DNA from: Dermacentor variabilis
Taxonomy: Eukaryota > Arthropoda > Arachnida > Ixodida > Ixodidae
Direction of reading: 5' to 3'
Assembly (NCBI RefSeq): GCF_050947875.1
Contig: NC_134573.1
Coordinates: 51,572,115 to 51,636,114 of the forward strand
DNA: 64,000 nucleotides
Part shown: positions 32,840-43,749 of the stretch, piece by piece
How positions within the stretch are numbered: the first letter of the stretch is position 1
Layout: the number at the start of each line of letters is the position of its first letter
Position numbers and translations under genes: made by a program
The notes under the pieces: model-generated
Databases searched by the model: none
Seen by the model: the letters and a program-made list of their open reading frames with translations, nothing else
Told to the model about the DNA's origin: nothing

Positions 32840-33544
32840 GCTAGTTGGTATTGGTCTATGACGTTCGACAATATAAACTGCACAAAGGATAGAGAAATAG
32901 GCGATAGAATTTGTCACCATTTCTTGCCACTTTCGCTTGTCTTTGTGCAAGCCTACGCTGTCAAACATCATGAATCAACTAGTACAACCAGAAAAAAACA
33001 TGTCATGAAAGAAAACTTGGTGTTCAACGCAAAGACAATTCTGCCTATCGGGTATTATGCTTTCTACAGAACTTATTTCTTTATACAGTCAGACCCATCA
33101 AGTAAAGCTTATTGAGAAAGAAATAGAGTACAACATGAACACCTCTCAAGACGCATGCATCAAATGAGTCAGAGCATCATACAAATTACCTTTAAGTGCA
33201 AAAGTATTCTTTTTCTTAGGCAAACTTCATTTATAGTTTCTTAAAGCCTATATATTTGCTTGTCATAGCTATGGGAAAATCACTAGGTGGAAAAAATTTG
33301 TTAGTGCAATTTCAACTATTACGTACAACAACAAAAGGTAAAGCATAGGAAGTCTCATTGCTCCTCTGTCTAAATGGCATTCAGTTTCATTTGTCACGTA
33401 TACTGCTATACTGATGTCAGCAGAAACAGGAAGACAGCAGCGTAATTCAGAAAGCAGACGAAGAAGCCGATATCCTAGCTGACATGAGTAAAAAAGGGAG
33501 CTGGTCAGGCCGTCACGCAGACTTGAGACATCAGTAGCTAGCGC
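32840..33544. other. Spacer; CTAGTTGGT motif at 32841
   Basis: CTAGTTGGTATTGG at 32841 repeats the hallmark found at 18841, 29110 and 43752. The adjacent ORF (32810-33115) shows no domain. No gene was recognised. Confidence 0.4.
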
Positions 33545-34350
33545 GGAAAAGACAACGGACGACAGCTAGAAGCACACAGTATAGAACTCTAGGCTTCAAC
33601 TGAAATTTTGGCTGCACAGGAACATAGGATTCAGGGGACACGACCTCGACGCATGGAAGCAACATTCATCTTCCCCTTTCCCTCTCTGACACAGGAGGTA
33701 TTGGAGCAAATCGATGGACAGGTTTACTTCTAGGTACAAACACTCTTTTTTAGTGAGAGCCAGGGCAGGGGTGCTTACACACATATCACCCGTTTTTGAT
33801 GCAAAATGCATCGAACATTCTCATGTCGACCTGCCTCTAGAGATGGCTGAGCAGACGAGTGCTTTGAAACTGCTCAGTGCATGAGCACCTACGGCAATGA
33901 TTGGCCAGATGGCCACCAGCCACTGACAGCTGCCCTATCTTTGTTCCCCCAAGCAGTCGTTTGAACACCGACCTGTTTGGCTTGAGGGAACATAGGCCAG
34001 CTTTCAGTGCCTTAGTGGATGGTGGCCACCTGGCCAGTCATCGTCATAGGTGCTCATGCACCGAGCAGTTTCAAAGCAATCGTGTACCCGGCGGCTCCAA
34101 AAGCAGGTTCATAGGGAAATATCCGAACCACTTTGCATCAAAAAAGTGGAGAATAGGTGTGAAGGCACCCGTCTCTGGCTCTTAACAAGAGAGTTCGTAT
34201 GTGAAATTACCTTGTTCATAATTTGTTCCGATAGCTCCTGTGTTGTTTCCGTCCGTCAACATTCTGTGCATCCCGTGTTTCTGTGTAGCAAAAATTTCAG
34301 TTGAAGTCTAGAGTTGTGTCTTATGTGCTTCTTGATGTTGTCTTTTTCAT
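33545..34350. repeat. Long inverted repeat (fold-back element)
   Basis: The left arm (about 33545-33922) and right arm (about 34016-34350) are diverged reverse complements around a loop of about 95 bases. Matching landmarks include AAAGACAAC, AGAAGCACA, CTTCAACTGAAATTTT and GCT(G/A)CACAG at the outer part, and AGCACCTA..GGCAATGA and TGGCCA(G/C)..GGCCACCA near the loop. No ORF of note. It is preceded by TAGCTAGCGCGGAAAAGAC, related to the GACTAGCGC motif of the other hairpin repeats. Confidence 0.75.
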
Positions 34351-34489
34351 GCCAGTTAATGATGCCTCAAGTCTGCAATGAGCACCAACTAGCCCAAGTG
34401 CCTTCTTCAACCATGTAATGCACAGGGCAGGTAACCCGTGGCACAGTCGAGTTACACAATGGATGGCAAGGGAAGGGAAGGGTAGTCAA

Positions 34490-34623
34490 GGACGGTGGAG
34501 AATTATACTATGATGAGGTCAGGAAATTTACAGGCCTCACTTCGAATCAGCTAGCGCAAGACAGACGTAATTGGAGCTCACTGGGAGAAGTCTTCATCTT
34601 CCAGGGGAAAAATATATAGGCCG
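34490..34623 (+). pseudogene. Short retroelement-like coding remnant
   Basis: The frame DGGELYYDEVRKFTGLTSNQ, then LAQDRRNWSSLGEVFIFQG, ends at TAG near 34621. The AQDRRNW phrase resembles the C-terminal end of some LINE-derived proteins, but the assignment is weak. Confidence 0.3.
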
Positions 34624-36496
34624 ATTGTGATGAAAAAAGTATACCTCTCGGCTCAGACGTCTTCACTGTCTTTTCAGCAATGTGTAGGCCCGAGACAGTC
34701 AGTCCGTACCCATGCGATTGCGTCATGCTGACTGTAACTGCATGGGCACAAGAAAACAACTCACCATTAATACCACCCGAGGTTCACCACTTAATAAAAC
34801 GACCTCTCAAAACTGCTAAGACAATTAAGCATTTCATAGCTTAATACATACATTATACAGGCCAAGAATAGTTACAATAACCATACGCTTTATAACTAGA
34901 CATTAGAATAAGGTAGATAAACGTAGAATAGCCGTAGGACATTCCAGTGCAATTCATTTCAGATATACTGTCGACGACTGACAGGAAGTCTTAGGCAGCG
35001 TTCAGTCAGACAACAAGAAAACAAATTGTAGTCGTAATAAGTATGTCTGCATAAAACCAAGAAACGACTTCAAGGACGAGAAAAAAGTTGATTAGGCTCG
35101 GTGTACTTATTTATACAAAAAGATAAATTTACAAACAAATAGCGCAACGACGCGTTAATTCGCAACTGCACGAGTTTCTAGAACAAACGAGCACAACTCA
35201 AAACGAAGGATAAGTACATAGCCGCGATGGTTGTAGTTCTTTTGTTTTGTACTAGTTCTAGCGATGAAAGTACAAGTATTGCAAGATACCTGCGCCATTA
35301 CCTACCATGTGACCTCCGACAAAAAAACAATTGAGTGCAAGTACACAAGCGGCATCTAGTACGGTTGTCACGCTGCAAACTTGTGGCCGCGATCGATCCT
35401 GACTGGGATCGAATTTCTGGTCGCGTTCGGCTTCCTTGCTGAATCTGCGGACGGGAGCCAATCGCGGTCGAAAATTTAGATCCAGAAAAGGCTCAATCGT
35501 GAGAGAAAGTGGCCGTGTGACACCGGTATAAGTCTGCGCCCATCTTTAGTAACAGAATGAACCAATTAGCCAAAGTATTATTTACCTGTCTCCGCCAAAT
35601 ACTGACGCGTAGCAGTACGTAATTCTCTACAACTCTGTGTGCTGTCGCAATTAGTTGAGGACAGGTGAACAATAAAAAATACGATATTTTTTTCTCTTTT
35701 TCACATTATGTGTCTGGAGTACACATACTACACTCGCATCCAGCACATCTTGTGCTGTCCTTTAAAGAAGTGATGCGAAAATTACTACCACAATGATGCA
35801 CCATAAAAACGCGACGCTGAACGTGACTACGTACGTGCGATTTATATGAGCAGTCCATGCGTCTTGCAAAAGGCCCTCGGTTTGAAGGCGGAGTGCTGTC
35901 ACGATGTGTATGTACTCTGGGCACACCATTCCGTTTACGTAGTGGTTAGACGATGTTGACGATGGATTGGGCGGGAAAAAAAGTCCACTTCATCACTGTT
36001 CACGTCGAATGGAAGGCGTTTTCTCCTTTGCCACGAATGACGGCCGTCGTAAGCATAGTAAACACACTTTCACAAAGAAGCACCGATGTCGCAGGCCGCT
36101 ACAGCCTTTCTTTCTTACGCATAATTGCGTCGCCTTCAGCCGGACTCTTACTTCGCGTCGATGAGCACAAAAGTATACGAAAACAACGAGGTGGTGCAAC
36201 CGAAACGCAGCGAAAAACAATCTAAAAACTCACAACTTCAAGACTGTCACCGACAACACACACATGCACCCGGTGGTCCGCCGCGAGACTCAGTAGCCAT
36301 AGCGGCGACACACGTCGGTGGAAGTTATTTCAATTTCGGTTTAGTTTTCAACGCATAAAATCAAATATTCGTTTAAACTACGTGTGCATATTACTTTCCA
36401 AGCTATTTATTTTACGAGACCTCTAAGCCATTTTTCGTGTTTACGAGTAGTTTCACTGGAAATTTATTCGCATAAACATTGGCTGATATCGAAGTT
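34624..36496. other. Spacer without a recognised gene
   Basis: I found only short ORFs with no domains, no clear exon and no repeat that I could define, up to the start of the LINE at 36497. Confidence 0.4.
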
Positions 36497-37062
36497 GTAG
36501 CAGCAGCAGTTGCATTCCCAAGCACGCATCTAAGCAAACTTCCTTGGTTTCACAGGCTAGCTGCATCGGCTGTCCCTTGGATAGCTGCGGTGACTACCTG
36601 GCTGGTCATCCCTGCATCGTACACGTGCCTGCGCGGCGCTGACTACCCTGCTGATCTCGGCGCGCACTCCGCTGAAACCACCCCCAAGCTGCACTCTACG
36701 CAGTCCGGATTCCTGCCATAAAAGCCGTCCCGACGAGAGCATCACTGTTGTAGCAGCAGCAGTTGCATTCCCAAGCACGCATCTAAGCAAACTTCCTTGG
36801 TTTCACAGGCTAGCTGCATCGGCTGTCCCTTGGATAGCTGCGGTGACTACCTGGCTGGTCATCCCTGCATCGTACACGTGCCTGCGCGGCGCTGACTACC
36901 CTGCTGATCTCGGCGCGCACTCCGCTGAAACCACCCCCAAGCTGCACTCTACGCAGTCCGGATTCCTGCCATAAAAGCCGTCCCGACGAGAGCATCACTG
37001 TTGTAGCAGCAGCAGTTGCATTCCCAAGCACGCATCTAAGCAAACTTCCTTGGTTTCACAGG
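36497..37062 (+). repeat. 253-bp 5' UTR monomers, 2.2 copies
   Basis: Units start at 36497, 36750 and 37003 (GTAGCAGCAGCAGTTGC). The first two are 253 bp each; the third stops at 37062 and changes to unique leader. Two minus-strand 77-codon frames exactly 253 bases apart are identical, which shows that the two complete units match over at least that stretch. Confidence 0.92.
36718..36746 (+). promoter_or_regulatory. TATA-initiator pair at monomer end
   Basis: ATAAAAG (36718-36724) is followed about 25 bases later by TCACT (36742-36746), an initiator-like sequence. The pair recurs at 36971-36977 and 36995-36999. Transcripts from either would start at the beginning of the next monomer. Confidence 0.45.
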
Positions 37063-37199
37063 TCGGTTGCTTTTATTACTCTCGATATGTTTTTTTAGAA
37101 TTTCTCAAGTCCTGCAACTGCTGCTGCTACAGTTGTTGCTGCTATTGCTTTTCTCTGTTACCGTACTCGCATTGTGTTCACTATTTAGCCATCCTCGTA

Positions 37200-37949
37200 A
37201 TGCCGACAAATGCTGAACTTTGTAGGCGGATGGACGAGCTAGAAGCTATATTCAAACATCGGTTGAATGAATTGGTCGACCGGCTTGTCATTAGCATACA
37301 AACTAAGCTTCAGGACACAGGATTAGACATTGGTGCGATGAGAACTGAAGTTGGTCGCATGGATGACAGCCTAAAGCTTCTAAACGAAGTAGTCGAGTCA
37401 ACCCGATCTCAACAGCTTGAGTTATCTGCGGCAAACCGCGTTCTGAAAGCAGAAAACGAGGCCCTTCAAAGGAAAGTAGCTGACCTTGAGCAATACTCAA
37501 GATTAAATAACTTAGAAATAAAGGGGGTGCCCTGTACCCAGGGGGAGGATTGTACCGCAATCCTGACTGCCATCGCCGACAAAATCAACTGCACAGTCTC
37601 AGCCATAGATGTTGACACAGTTCATCGCGTACCAGCAAAGTCTGGCCAAAAGAATATAATCGTGCGGTTTTGCTCTCGATCAAAAAAAACTGAATTCATG
37701 AAGAAGGCGCGAAAGGCTCGACTGAATACCCGAAGTATAGGGTTTTCAGGAGAGCACTCGCAGGCGATATTCATCAATGAGCATCTATCGCCAGACAATA
37801 AGCGTTTGTTTTCCAGGACGCTTGCCTTAAAGAAGGAAAGGGGTTGGCAGTTCATCTGGACAGAAAACTGTCAAATCAAAGTGCGGAAATCTCCCGATAG
37901 TAGGGTATTTCGCATCGCTTCTGATTCTGATCTATCTATCATTACCTAA
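37200..37949 (+). CDS. LINE ORF1 protein (coiled coil, RRM-like)
   Basis: 249 residues from ATG 37200; the frame is open upstream to 37050 but without an ATG. An N-terminal heptad-like region (about 10-90: MDELEAIFKHRLNELVDRL ... LEQYSRLNNLEIKGVP) suggests a trimerising coiled coil. A C-terminal domain (about 100-245) follows, with DTVHRVPAKSGQKNIIVRF and SQAIFINEHLSPDNKRLF, as in L1-type or 'FP'-type ORF1 RNA-binding proteins. No zinc knuckle. It would coat LINE RNA. ORF2 follows after 43 bases in a different frame (+1). Confidence 0.85.
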   Translation: MPTNAELCRRMDELEAIFKHRLNELVDRLVISIQTKLQDTGLDIGAMRTEVGRMDDSLKLLNEVVESTRSQQLELSAANRVLKAENEALQRKVADLEQYSRLNNLEIKGVPCTQGEDCTAILTAIADKINCTVSAIDVDTVHRVPAKSGQKNIIVRFCSRSKKTEFMKKARKARLNTRSIGFSGEHSQAIFINEHLSPDNKRLFSRTLALKKERGWQFIWTENCQIKVRKSPDSRVFRIASDSDLSIIT

Positions 37950-37992
37950 CTTTGCATAGGCCTTCCAACTTTCAATTTTTAAATTCTGTCCA

Positions 37993-40851
37993 ATGGCTAC
38001 GTACTTTTTACCTGAAGAACTTGAGGCTTATTTTTCATCGCACTGCCGTTCACTAATCCATTTCAATGCGCGAAGTCTGCAAAAAAACATGGATGGCATC
38101 ACAAATTTTTTATCATCTACCCGTCATAATTTCTCTGTTATCTGCGTTAGTGAAACCTGGCTCTCCGCTTCCCACAGTAACTTGTATTGCTTTCCTTCAT
38201 ACTCAGCCGAATACTGCCACCGTGATAACAGTAATCATGGTGGTGCTGCTATTTTTGTGTCCTCAGAGTTGCGTTTTCACAGGCGATCTGACTTGACACT
38301 TAACGTGGCGAACTGTGAATCTGTCTGGGTCGAATTTGATGATACATTCTTTTCACAAGATAAGAAAAACCTAATAGTTGGCTGCATCTATCGTTCACCC
38401 TCATCATCTGGAAGCGCGTTTTGCTTAGCCCTAGGTAATTTGCTACATAATTTAACATTCGAACAGAAAAATGTCATTATCATGGGTGATATTAATATTA
38501 ACCTTTTAGATACATCCAATACACTACTTAATGACTACGTTAGCTGCCTCAATGGGTTAGGATATGAAAACCTAATTACTCTTCCGACTCGTTGTCCCAC
38601 GGATAAACAGGGCACGCTTATCGATCACATAGTATCCAATCTTCTTACTAACCCTGACTGTGGTGTGGTCGAAGCTTCAATAACCGATCATTACCCAACA
38701 TTCGTGCGCTTAACTTCTACTGCTCGCATTACCGATGCAAACTTCACCAGAAAGAAATTTAATTCGTCAATTTTTATTGAAATAATTGCCGCTTCAGACT
38801 GGTCCCCAGTAATGGTATGTGATAACCCAGAAACTGCCTATAATACATTCTCACAAATAATTTCTAAAGCTATTTCAGATTCCACGGTACTAATGAATTG
38901 TAAAAAAACGTTTTCAGCTCCTCGTAACCCATGGTTATCTACCAGTTTACTAAATTGCTTAAGGAAAAAAGATAACCTTTACAGAAAAACAAAAAAACAG
39001 CCATTTAACACAGCACTTCACGAAAGGTATAACAAATATTCTAACTTACTAGGAAAACTGCTCAAACAGGCTAAAACGACGTATTATGAAAATGAAATTA
39101 AGTCTGCAGGTAATGATGTCAGAAAGCAATGGAACGTATTAAACTCTTTTTTAGGTCGGTCGAACCATACTTCCGAAATAACTATGATACAGTCGGGGGA
39201 TCTTCTCCTTGATACTCCCTTGGACATTGCAAACTCCTTCATTAATTCCTTCTGTGCAGATAATGAAGAGTGTGAAGATTCATTGACCGAGACTTACCCC
39301 CGTTTTCCCCATAGCTTTTTCCTTTATCCCGCAACACCTCAAGACATAGTCACAGTCATTTCCAGTCTAAAAAATACAGGACCTGGTCTTGATAACTTCA
39401 GCCCTTCTCTTATAAAAACGATAGCTTACCTAATATCTGAAACATTCTGTCACATAGTGAACCTTATCTTTAAAACAGGAATTTATCCAAGTTCTTTGAA
39501 GAAAGCCAAAATAATCCCTGTTTTCAAGAAGGGAGATAAGCGTCTAACATCTAACTACCGCCCTATAGCTATACTTTCATTCTTCAGTAAAATTATCGAA
39601 AAACTAATCGTAACACGCTTATCAAGCTATTTATCAAAATTTTGCATCCTATCACCAAATCAATTTGGGTTTCGGGAAGGTTACTCAACTGATTTGGCAT
39701 TAATATTTCTAACAGACAAGATTCGGCAGGCAATTGACGCTGGAAATTTCGCTGGTGCATTATTTATTGACCTCTCTAAAGCATTCGATTCACTTGTTCA
39801 TAACATCCTTTTTGCTAAATTAGACTCTATTGGTATAACTGGCCCGGCACTGCAATTACTACGTAACTATTTGAAAGATAGAGAATACACTGTATCAATC
39901 TCCAGCACTTACTCGCACCCTAAAACAACTAACATTGGTGTACCACAAGGATCTATATTAGGGCCTCTCTTGTTTTTAATATACATTAATGACCTCCCAA
40001 AGTACCTAAAGTCCTCTGACTGTATCCTTTACGCTGACGACACTACCATCTTCTCCTCAGACAAAAGTCTTGATTCACTGATGTGTAAGCTTAATCACGA
40101 CGCGGCAAATACTATAACCTGGTGCCAACTTAACAAACTACACATTAATACTGCCAAATCTAACTTCGTCATCTTCTCAGCTAAACAAAAACATATCTCA
40201 GTGTATCCATCGCTAACCTTTGCCTCCGGTGTACTTTATCCTACTGATAGTGCACTGTTTCTTGGCGTCATATTAGATAAACACCTAAAATTTGACGAGC
40301 ATGTTTTATCCTTAACAAAGAAGGCAGCATATGGAATTAGAATATTAATTAAAGTTCGAAATTTCTTTAATATGAAGACACTCATCTCCCTCTACTACGC
40401 TTTTATTCACACGCATATTAACTATTGCATATCATCATGGGGAAACACGTATTCTACACACTTATCTCCACTACAGCATACCCAAAATCAAGCAATTCGC
40501 ATCATTACACGTAGCAGCTACACATCGGAAGCATCTCCATTGCTCAGATCTAACGGCATTTTATCGTTACAGAAACTAAATAAATACTCACTTGGAATAC
40601 TTGTTTATAAATCTGTTAACGGAAAGCTCCCGTTCCCTATAATTACTACCAGCCAGTATCCATTTTCCACGTCTACCCGTTTCGCTTCTACCAACAGCTA
40701 TTTACTACCAAAACCTAGAACTAATTATGGTAAATTTACTACTAACTTTTCAGCCACATTACTTTGGAACTCATTACCGTGTCATATTAGGATATTCTCT
40801 CATTTTTACACATTCAAATCAAAACTTCGTAAATTTTTGCACTCAATATAA
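37993..40851 (+). CDS. LINE ORF2: endonuclease and reverse transcriptase
   Basis: 952 residues from ATG 37993. The N-terminal AP-type endonuclease has its active-site residues in place: N25 (FNARSL), E54 (SETWL), D166 and N168 (MGDININ), D232-H233 (ITDHYP). RT occupies about residues 480-740: NYRPIAILSFFSKIIEKL, FIDLSKAFD with D593, GVPQGSILGPLLFLIYIND and YADD at 680-683. The C-terminal domain ends with LWNSLP and LRKFLHSI. There is no RNase H, as expected for CR1/Jockey-like clades. The protein nicks target DNA and copies LINE RNA at the nick. No stop or frameshift was seen over the whole length. Confidence 0.92.
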   Translation: MATYFLPEELEAYFSSHCRSLIHFNARSLQKNMDGITNFLSSTRHNFSVICVSETWLSASHSNLYCFPSYSAEYCHRDNSNHGGAAIFVSSELRFHRRSDLTLNVANCESVWVEFDDTFFSQDKKNLIVGCIYRSPSSSGSAFCLALGNLLHNLTFEQKNVIIMGDININLLDTSNTLLNDYVSCLNGLGYENLITLPTRCPTDKQGTLIDHIVSNLLTNPDCGVVEASITDHYPTFVRLTSTARITDANFTRKKFNSSIFIEIIAASDWSPVMVCDNPETAYNTFSQIISKAISDSTVLMNCKKTFSAPRNPWLSTSLLNCLRKKDNLYRKTKKQPFNTALHERYNKYSNLLGKLLKQAKTTYYENEIKSAGNDVRKQWNVLNSFLGRSNHTSEITMIQSGDLLLDTPLDIANSFINSFCADNEECEDSLTETYPRFPHSFFLYPATPQDIVTVISSLKNTGPGLDNFSPSLIKTIAYLISETFCHIVNLIFKTGIYPSSLKKAKIIPVFKKGDKRLTSNYRPIAILSFFSKIIEKLIVTRLSSYLSKFCILSPNQFGFREGYSTDLALIFLTDKIRQAIDAGNFAGALFIDLSKAFDSLVHNILFAKLDSIGITGPALQLLRNYLKDREYTVSISSTYSHPKTTNIGVPQGSILGPLLFLIYINDLPKYLKSSDCILYADDTTIFSSDKSLDSLMCKLNHDAANTITWCQLNKLHINTAKSNFVIFSAKQKHISVYPSLTFASGVLYPTDSALFLGVILDKHLKFDEHVLSLTKKAAYGIRILIKVRNFFNMKTLISLYYAFIHTHINYCISSWGNTYSTHLSPLQHTQNQAIRIITRSSYTSEASPLLRSNGILSLQKLNKYSLGILVYKSVNGKLPFPIITTSQYPFSTSTRFASTNSYLLPKPRTNYGKFTTNFSATLLWNSLPCHIRIFSHFYTFKSKLRKFLHSI

Positions 40852-40992
40852 CAATTTGATCGTTATCATTATATTAATAAGTGCTTTGTTTCGTTAAATA
40901 CTTTACTGCGTAAGCTAGTGACTAACTTAACATGGTGTCTTTTGTCTTTGCATATAGCTGCTTTGTATTCATATATCCTACTCATTTGTAAT

Positions 40993-41032
40993 GGGAGGTC
41001 CCCTGTACAGTCTATTGACTATGGGACCTCCC
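40993..41032 (+). other. 3' UTR stem-loop of the LINE
   Basis: GGGAGGTCCC and GGGACCTCCC form a perfect 10-bp stem with a 20-base loop, close to the LINE 3' end. Such hairpins are recognised by the reverse transcriptase in several L2/CR1-type elements. Confidence 0.65.
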
Positions 41033-41090
41033 TCTGTATGTATGTATAATCCCCATTTGTAACCTGATTATTATGCAAATAAAGAACTTG

Positions 41091-42141
41091 AAAGAAAAAA
41101 AGAAAGCAAGGTTGGTCAGGTAACGGCGTGTAGCTATATATACCGGATTAGTGAATTCATTTTCTCGCTTTTTTTTCTTTGCTTGGACGTTCATTTGTAA
41201 AAAGAGGCGGCCCTTCCTGATTGTATAAGATGCAGAGATGATTGCGAGTCTGTCTTTCCTTTTATCCACTGAGAAAAAGAGAAAGGAAGCTCTAATTTGA
41301 ATTTTCAAGTTCACAATGATCATATTTCTGAACTGGTGTGCATGCGCAAATTTTAAATAGCTTAGACGAACCACAGGTATAGAAGTACTTGCATAATAGC
41401 TTTCTAATCGTATAGACGATACTATGAAATTTCACATGTGCACAACTACACGAAGACCTTAAGTTTTCAAGTACGAAAAGTCCTTCTTTCTTTGCGTGGT
41501 GTGATAAGTGTGCAGCCGGAGCGAATCCATTTCTCGCTTTTTTTTTTAGAGTGGGTGAGCGAGTGGGGCCGATGACCGCTCGAACGAAAGAAATATAACA
41601 ACGACTCCCCTATGGTGGACAGCACCGTGAGTTGTCGTTGTCATAATCTGATGTCGGTCTTTGCCTTACTGCGGTTGCATAGAATAGCAGTTTCACGGGC
41701 AATGAAGAGGATGTATTCGCAATCGAGGTATTTTGTACTTGCGGTAGACAAGTCATTTTCAACCAAATTACTCTCGCCACCAAACTACCGCTAGCAGAGC
41801 AATTTAGTATTGTTCCCATTCAATAGCTGCGCCTATACCATCGCCGAACCCCTGTAATCGGTGAGGGTGCAGCTGTGGTAAAGGCTATTGTATGACAACA
41901 ACTATTTATTTCTTCTTGGCAAAGTCTGAGAACTGTGATGACTAACAGAGCAATGCGCGAAAAACATTCGTGCTCCCTCTTCATCCCTGGATGTGGACAA
42001 CTCTAAAAATGCAGACAATTCTGACACCTCTAACCAAAAACTATCGTCCACAGACTGCGTACTTCCTTTGGGCGCGTCTTGTCAAGGCACGTAGGCTTCT
42101 TCTCAAATGCCTCTCCTAGCAACAGAAAACCTAAAATTACC
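41091..42141. other. Spacer without a recognised gene
   Basis: T-rich tracts and short ORFs only; no domain or exon recognised. Confidence 0.4.
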
Positions 42142-42425
<284 letters not shown>

Positions 42426-42637
42426 GAGAGAGGCAGATCCCTCGCACTGTGGGAATCTACATAAACACAGCTTGCTGATTGGTCTATTTGCATTCACTGA
42501 AGATATCTGGCGATGATGTTGACGGCCTACCCCAGTCATGATGTGATGTTGAATGTTATAACATAGAGAGACGTGTTTGCTGGAGACACTGTTGTGCGTC
42601 ATTTTTCGTAGCTTGCGTGAACGCTCTAATTCCCTTA

Positions 42638-43446
42638 AGGCCAGAATACATGGAGCGAATATGCGACGAATAGTCGGCGTTCGACGCCCTGCGGCGTACG
42701 CGCGACGCGCGGCGGCAGAGAAAACGTCGATCGCCGCCGATCCAGCTGGCGCAGAAAAGTTTGTCGGGCGGCGACGATACCGGAAGCAGCAAACGAGCGG
42801 CGACCCAAAGCGAGCCAATCAGGTCTCACTATCCGTCCCGACTTCCGGCTAGGCTTCCCCGCTTGTCCGTGTATTCCGATCCGGCTCTATCGTTCACGCC
42901 GGTCTCCCGCTTTTCGTATTCATGGCATCCAAAGCGGCGCGGCTGGAATTTAACAAGTTAATAACAGCCATGGTTAGACAAGCTCAGGTGCGCTACTTTC
43001 GGGTCTGCTTGCTTCGGCCGCGCGCGCGTTGAGCCACAGAAGAGAGCCGCGGAGTTGGAGGAGCCGAAAGTTGTTTACCCGCCCAGTGTTGCCACTGCCA
43101 CAACGCATAGCATCGCCGCTTTCTTTAACTACATCGGCACATGAATGTCTCAAACACATAAAAAAGACTAGAAATCATTTCTAAACAAAATTTTACGCGT
43201 TTTTAGAGTGTTCCGTAATTCAAAAGCGATAATAATTGTCGTTAAAGTTCTTTTTTTTGTCAAGTGTTTCACGACAGCGCATTTGCCTCGTCTAGCCACA
43301 CTGATAACAACGCAGCGACTCGCCGGCGGCGGCCGGCCTGTCTTCGCTCCATCTAGCGCATCCCGACGAAAATACGGCGTCGCGCCGCGGCAGATTTTCT
43401 GCCGCCCGAACTTCGTCGTGAAAGTTCGCTCCATGTATTCTGCCCT
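42638..43446. mobile_element. MITE with 22-bp TIRs and TTA duplication
   Basis: The left end AGGCCAGAATACATGGAGCG and the right end CGCTCCATGTATTCTGCCCT are inverted copies with one mismatch over 22 bases. TTA flanks both sides (42635-42637, 43447-43449). The 809-bp interior is GC-rich and has no transposase. A 3-bp TTA/TWA target duplication is typical of PIF/Harbinger transposons, so a non-autonomous Harbinger-like element is likely. Confidence 0.78.
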
Positions 43447-43673
43447 TTACACGAGCGCATAGCATCGGTGCTAGAGCGTTGATTTGAAGGACAGTCGCCT
43501 GCGTGTTGTCGTCTTGACGCTGCGGTGCTTTTGTGCGGCTTTGCGTATCTGCATAGCCTGCGTCAGTTATCCGCGTGCAAAAAATTGCACGGCACTTGTT
43601 TTCCAGAAATAGCAGAAACATACCCTATCATACCTTGAAGTCAAGTTATTACTGTTTGCCTGCAACTGTTGCC

Positions 43674-43733
43674 ATGTCTAGTAGTTGGGTTTCTTTTATT
43701 GAGGAGACTCCAAGCAAAGCATACTTTGTGTTT
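43674..43733 (+). CDS. Candidate first coding exon
   Basis: ATG in good context (TTGCCATGTC) starts MSSSWVSFIEETPSKAYFVF and is followed directly by a donor-like GTAAGG (43734). The sequence looks like the beginning of a tick protein, but no partner exon was found in the window. A hallmark repeat (TTAGTTGGT) starts 18 bases into the supposed intron. A chance ORF is possible. Confidence 0.3.
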
Positions 43734-43749
43734 GTAAGGTGGGACACCG

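Larger units (their letters stand above)
36497..41090 (+). mobile_element. Full-length CR1/Jockey-like LINE, both ORFs open
   Basis: The element has a tandem-repeat 5' UTR (36497-37062), ORF1 (37200-37949), a 43-base gap, ORF2 (37993-40851) and a 3' UTR with a perfect stem-loop. It ends near GAACTTGAAAG (41080-41090) and an A-rich junction. Neither ORF has a lesion that I can see, so this copy may be, or recently was, mobile. There is no RNase H domain. No target duplication was found. Confidence 0.88.

Noticed and set aside
35953..36358. Overlapping 65-90-codon ORFs on both strands
   Set aside because: Frames overlap on both strands without domain, start context or splice signals.
36479..37043. 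ORFs in the 5' region of the LINE (80 codons plus strand, 77 codons twice on minus strand)
   Set aside because: They lie in the tandem 5' UTR monomers; the minus-strand pair is identical because the DNA is repeated.
41012..41374. 120-codon minus-strand ORF
   Set aside because: It overlaps the 3' end of the plus-strand LINE and is Lys/Phe-rich from A/T runs.
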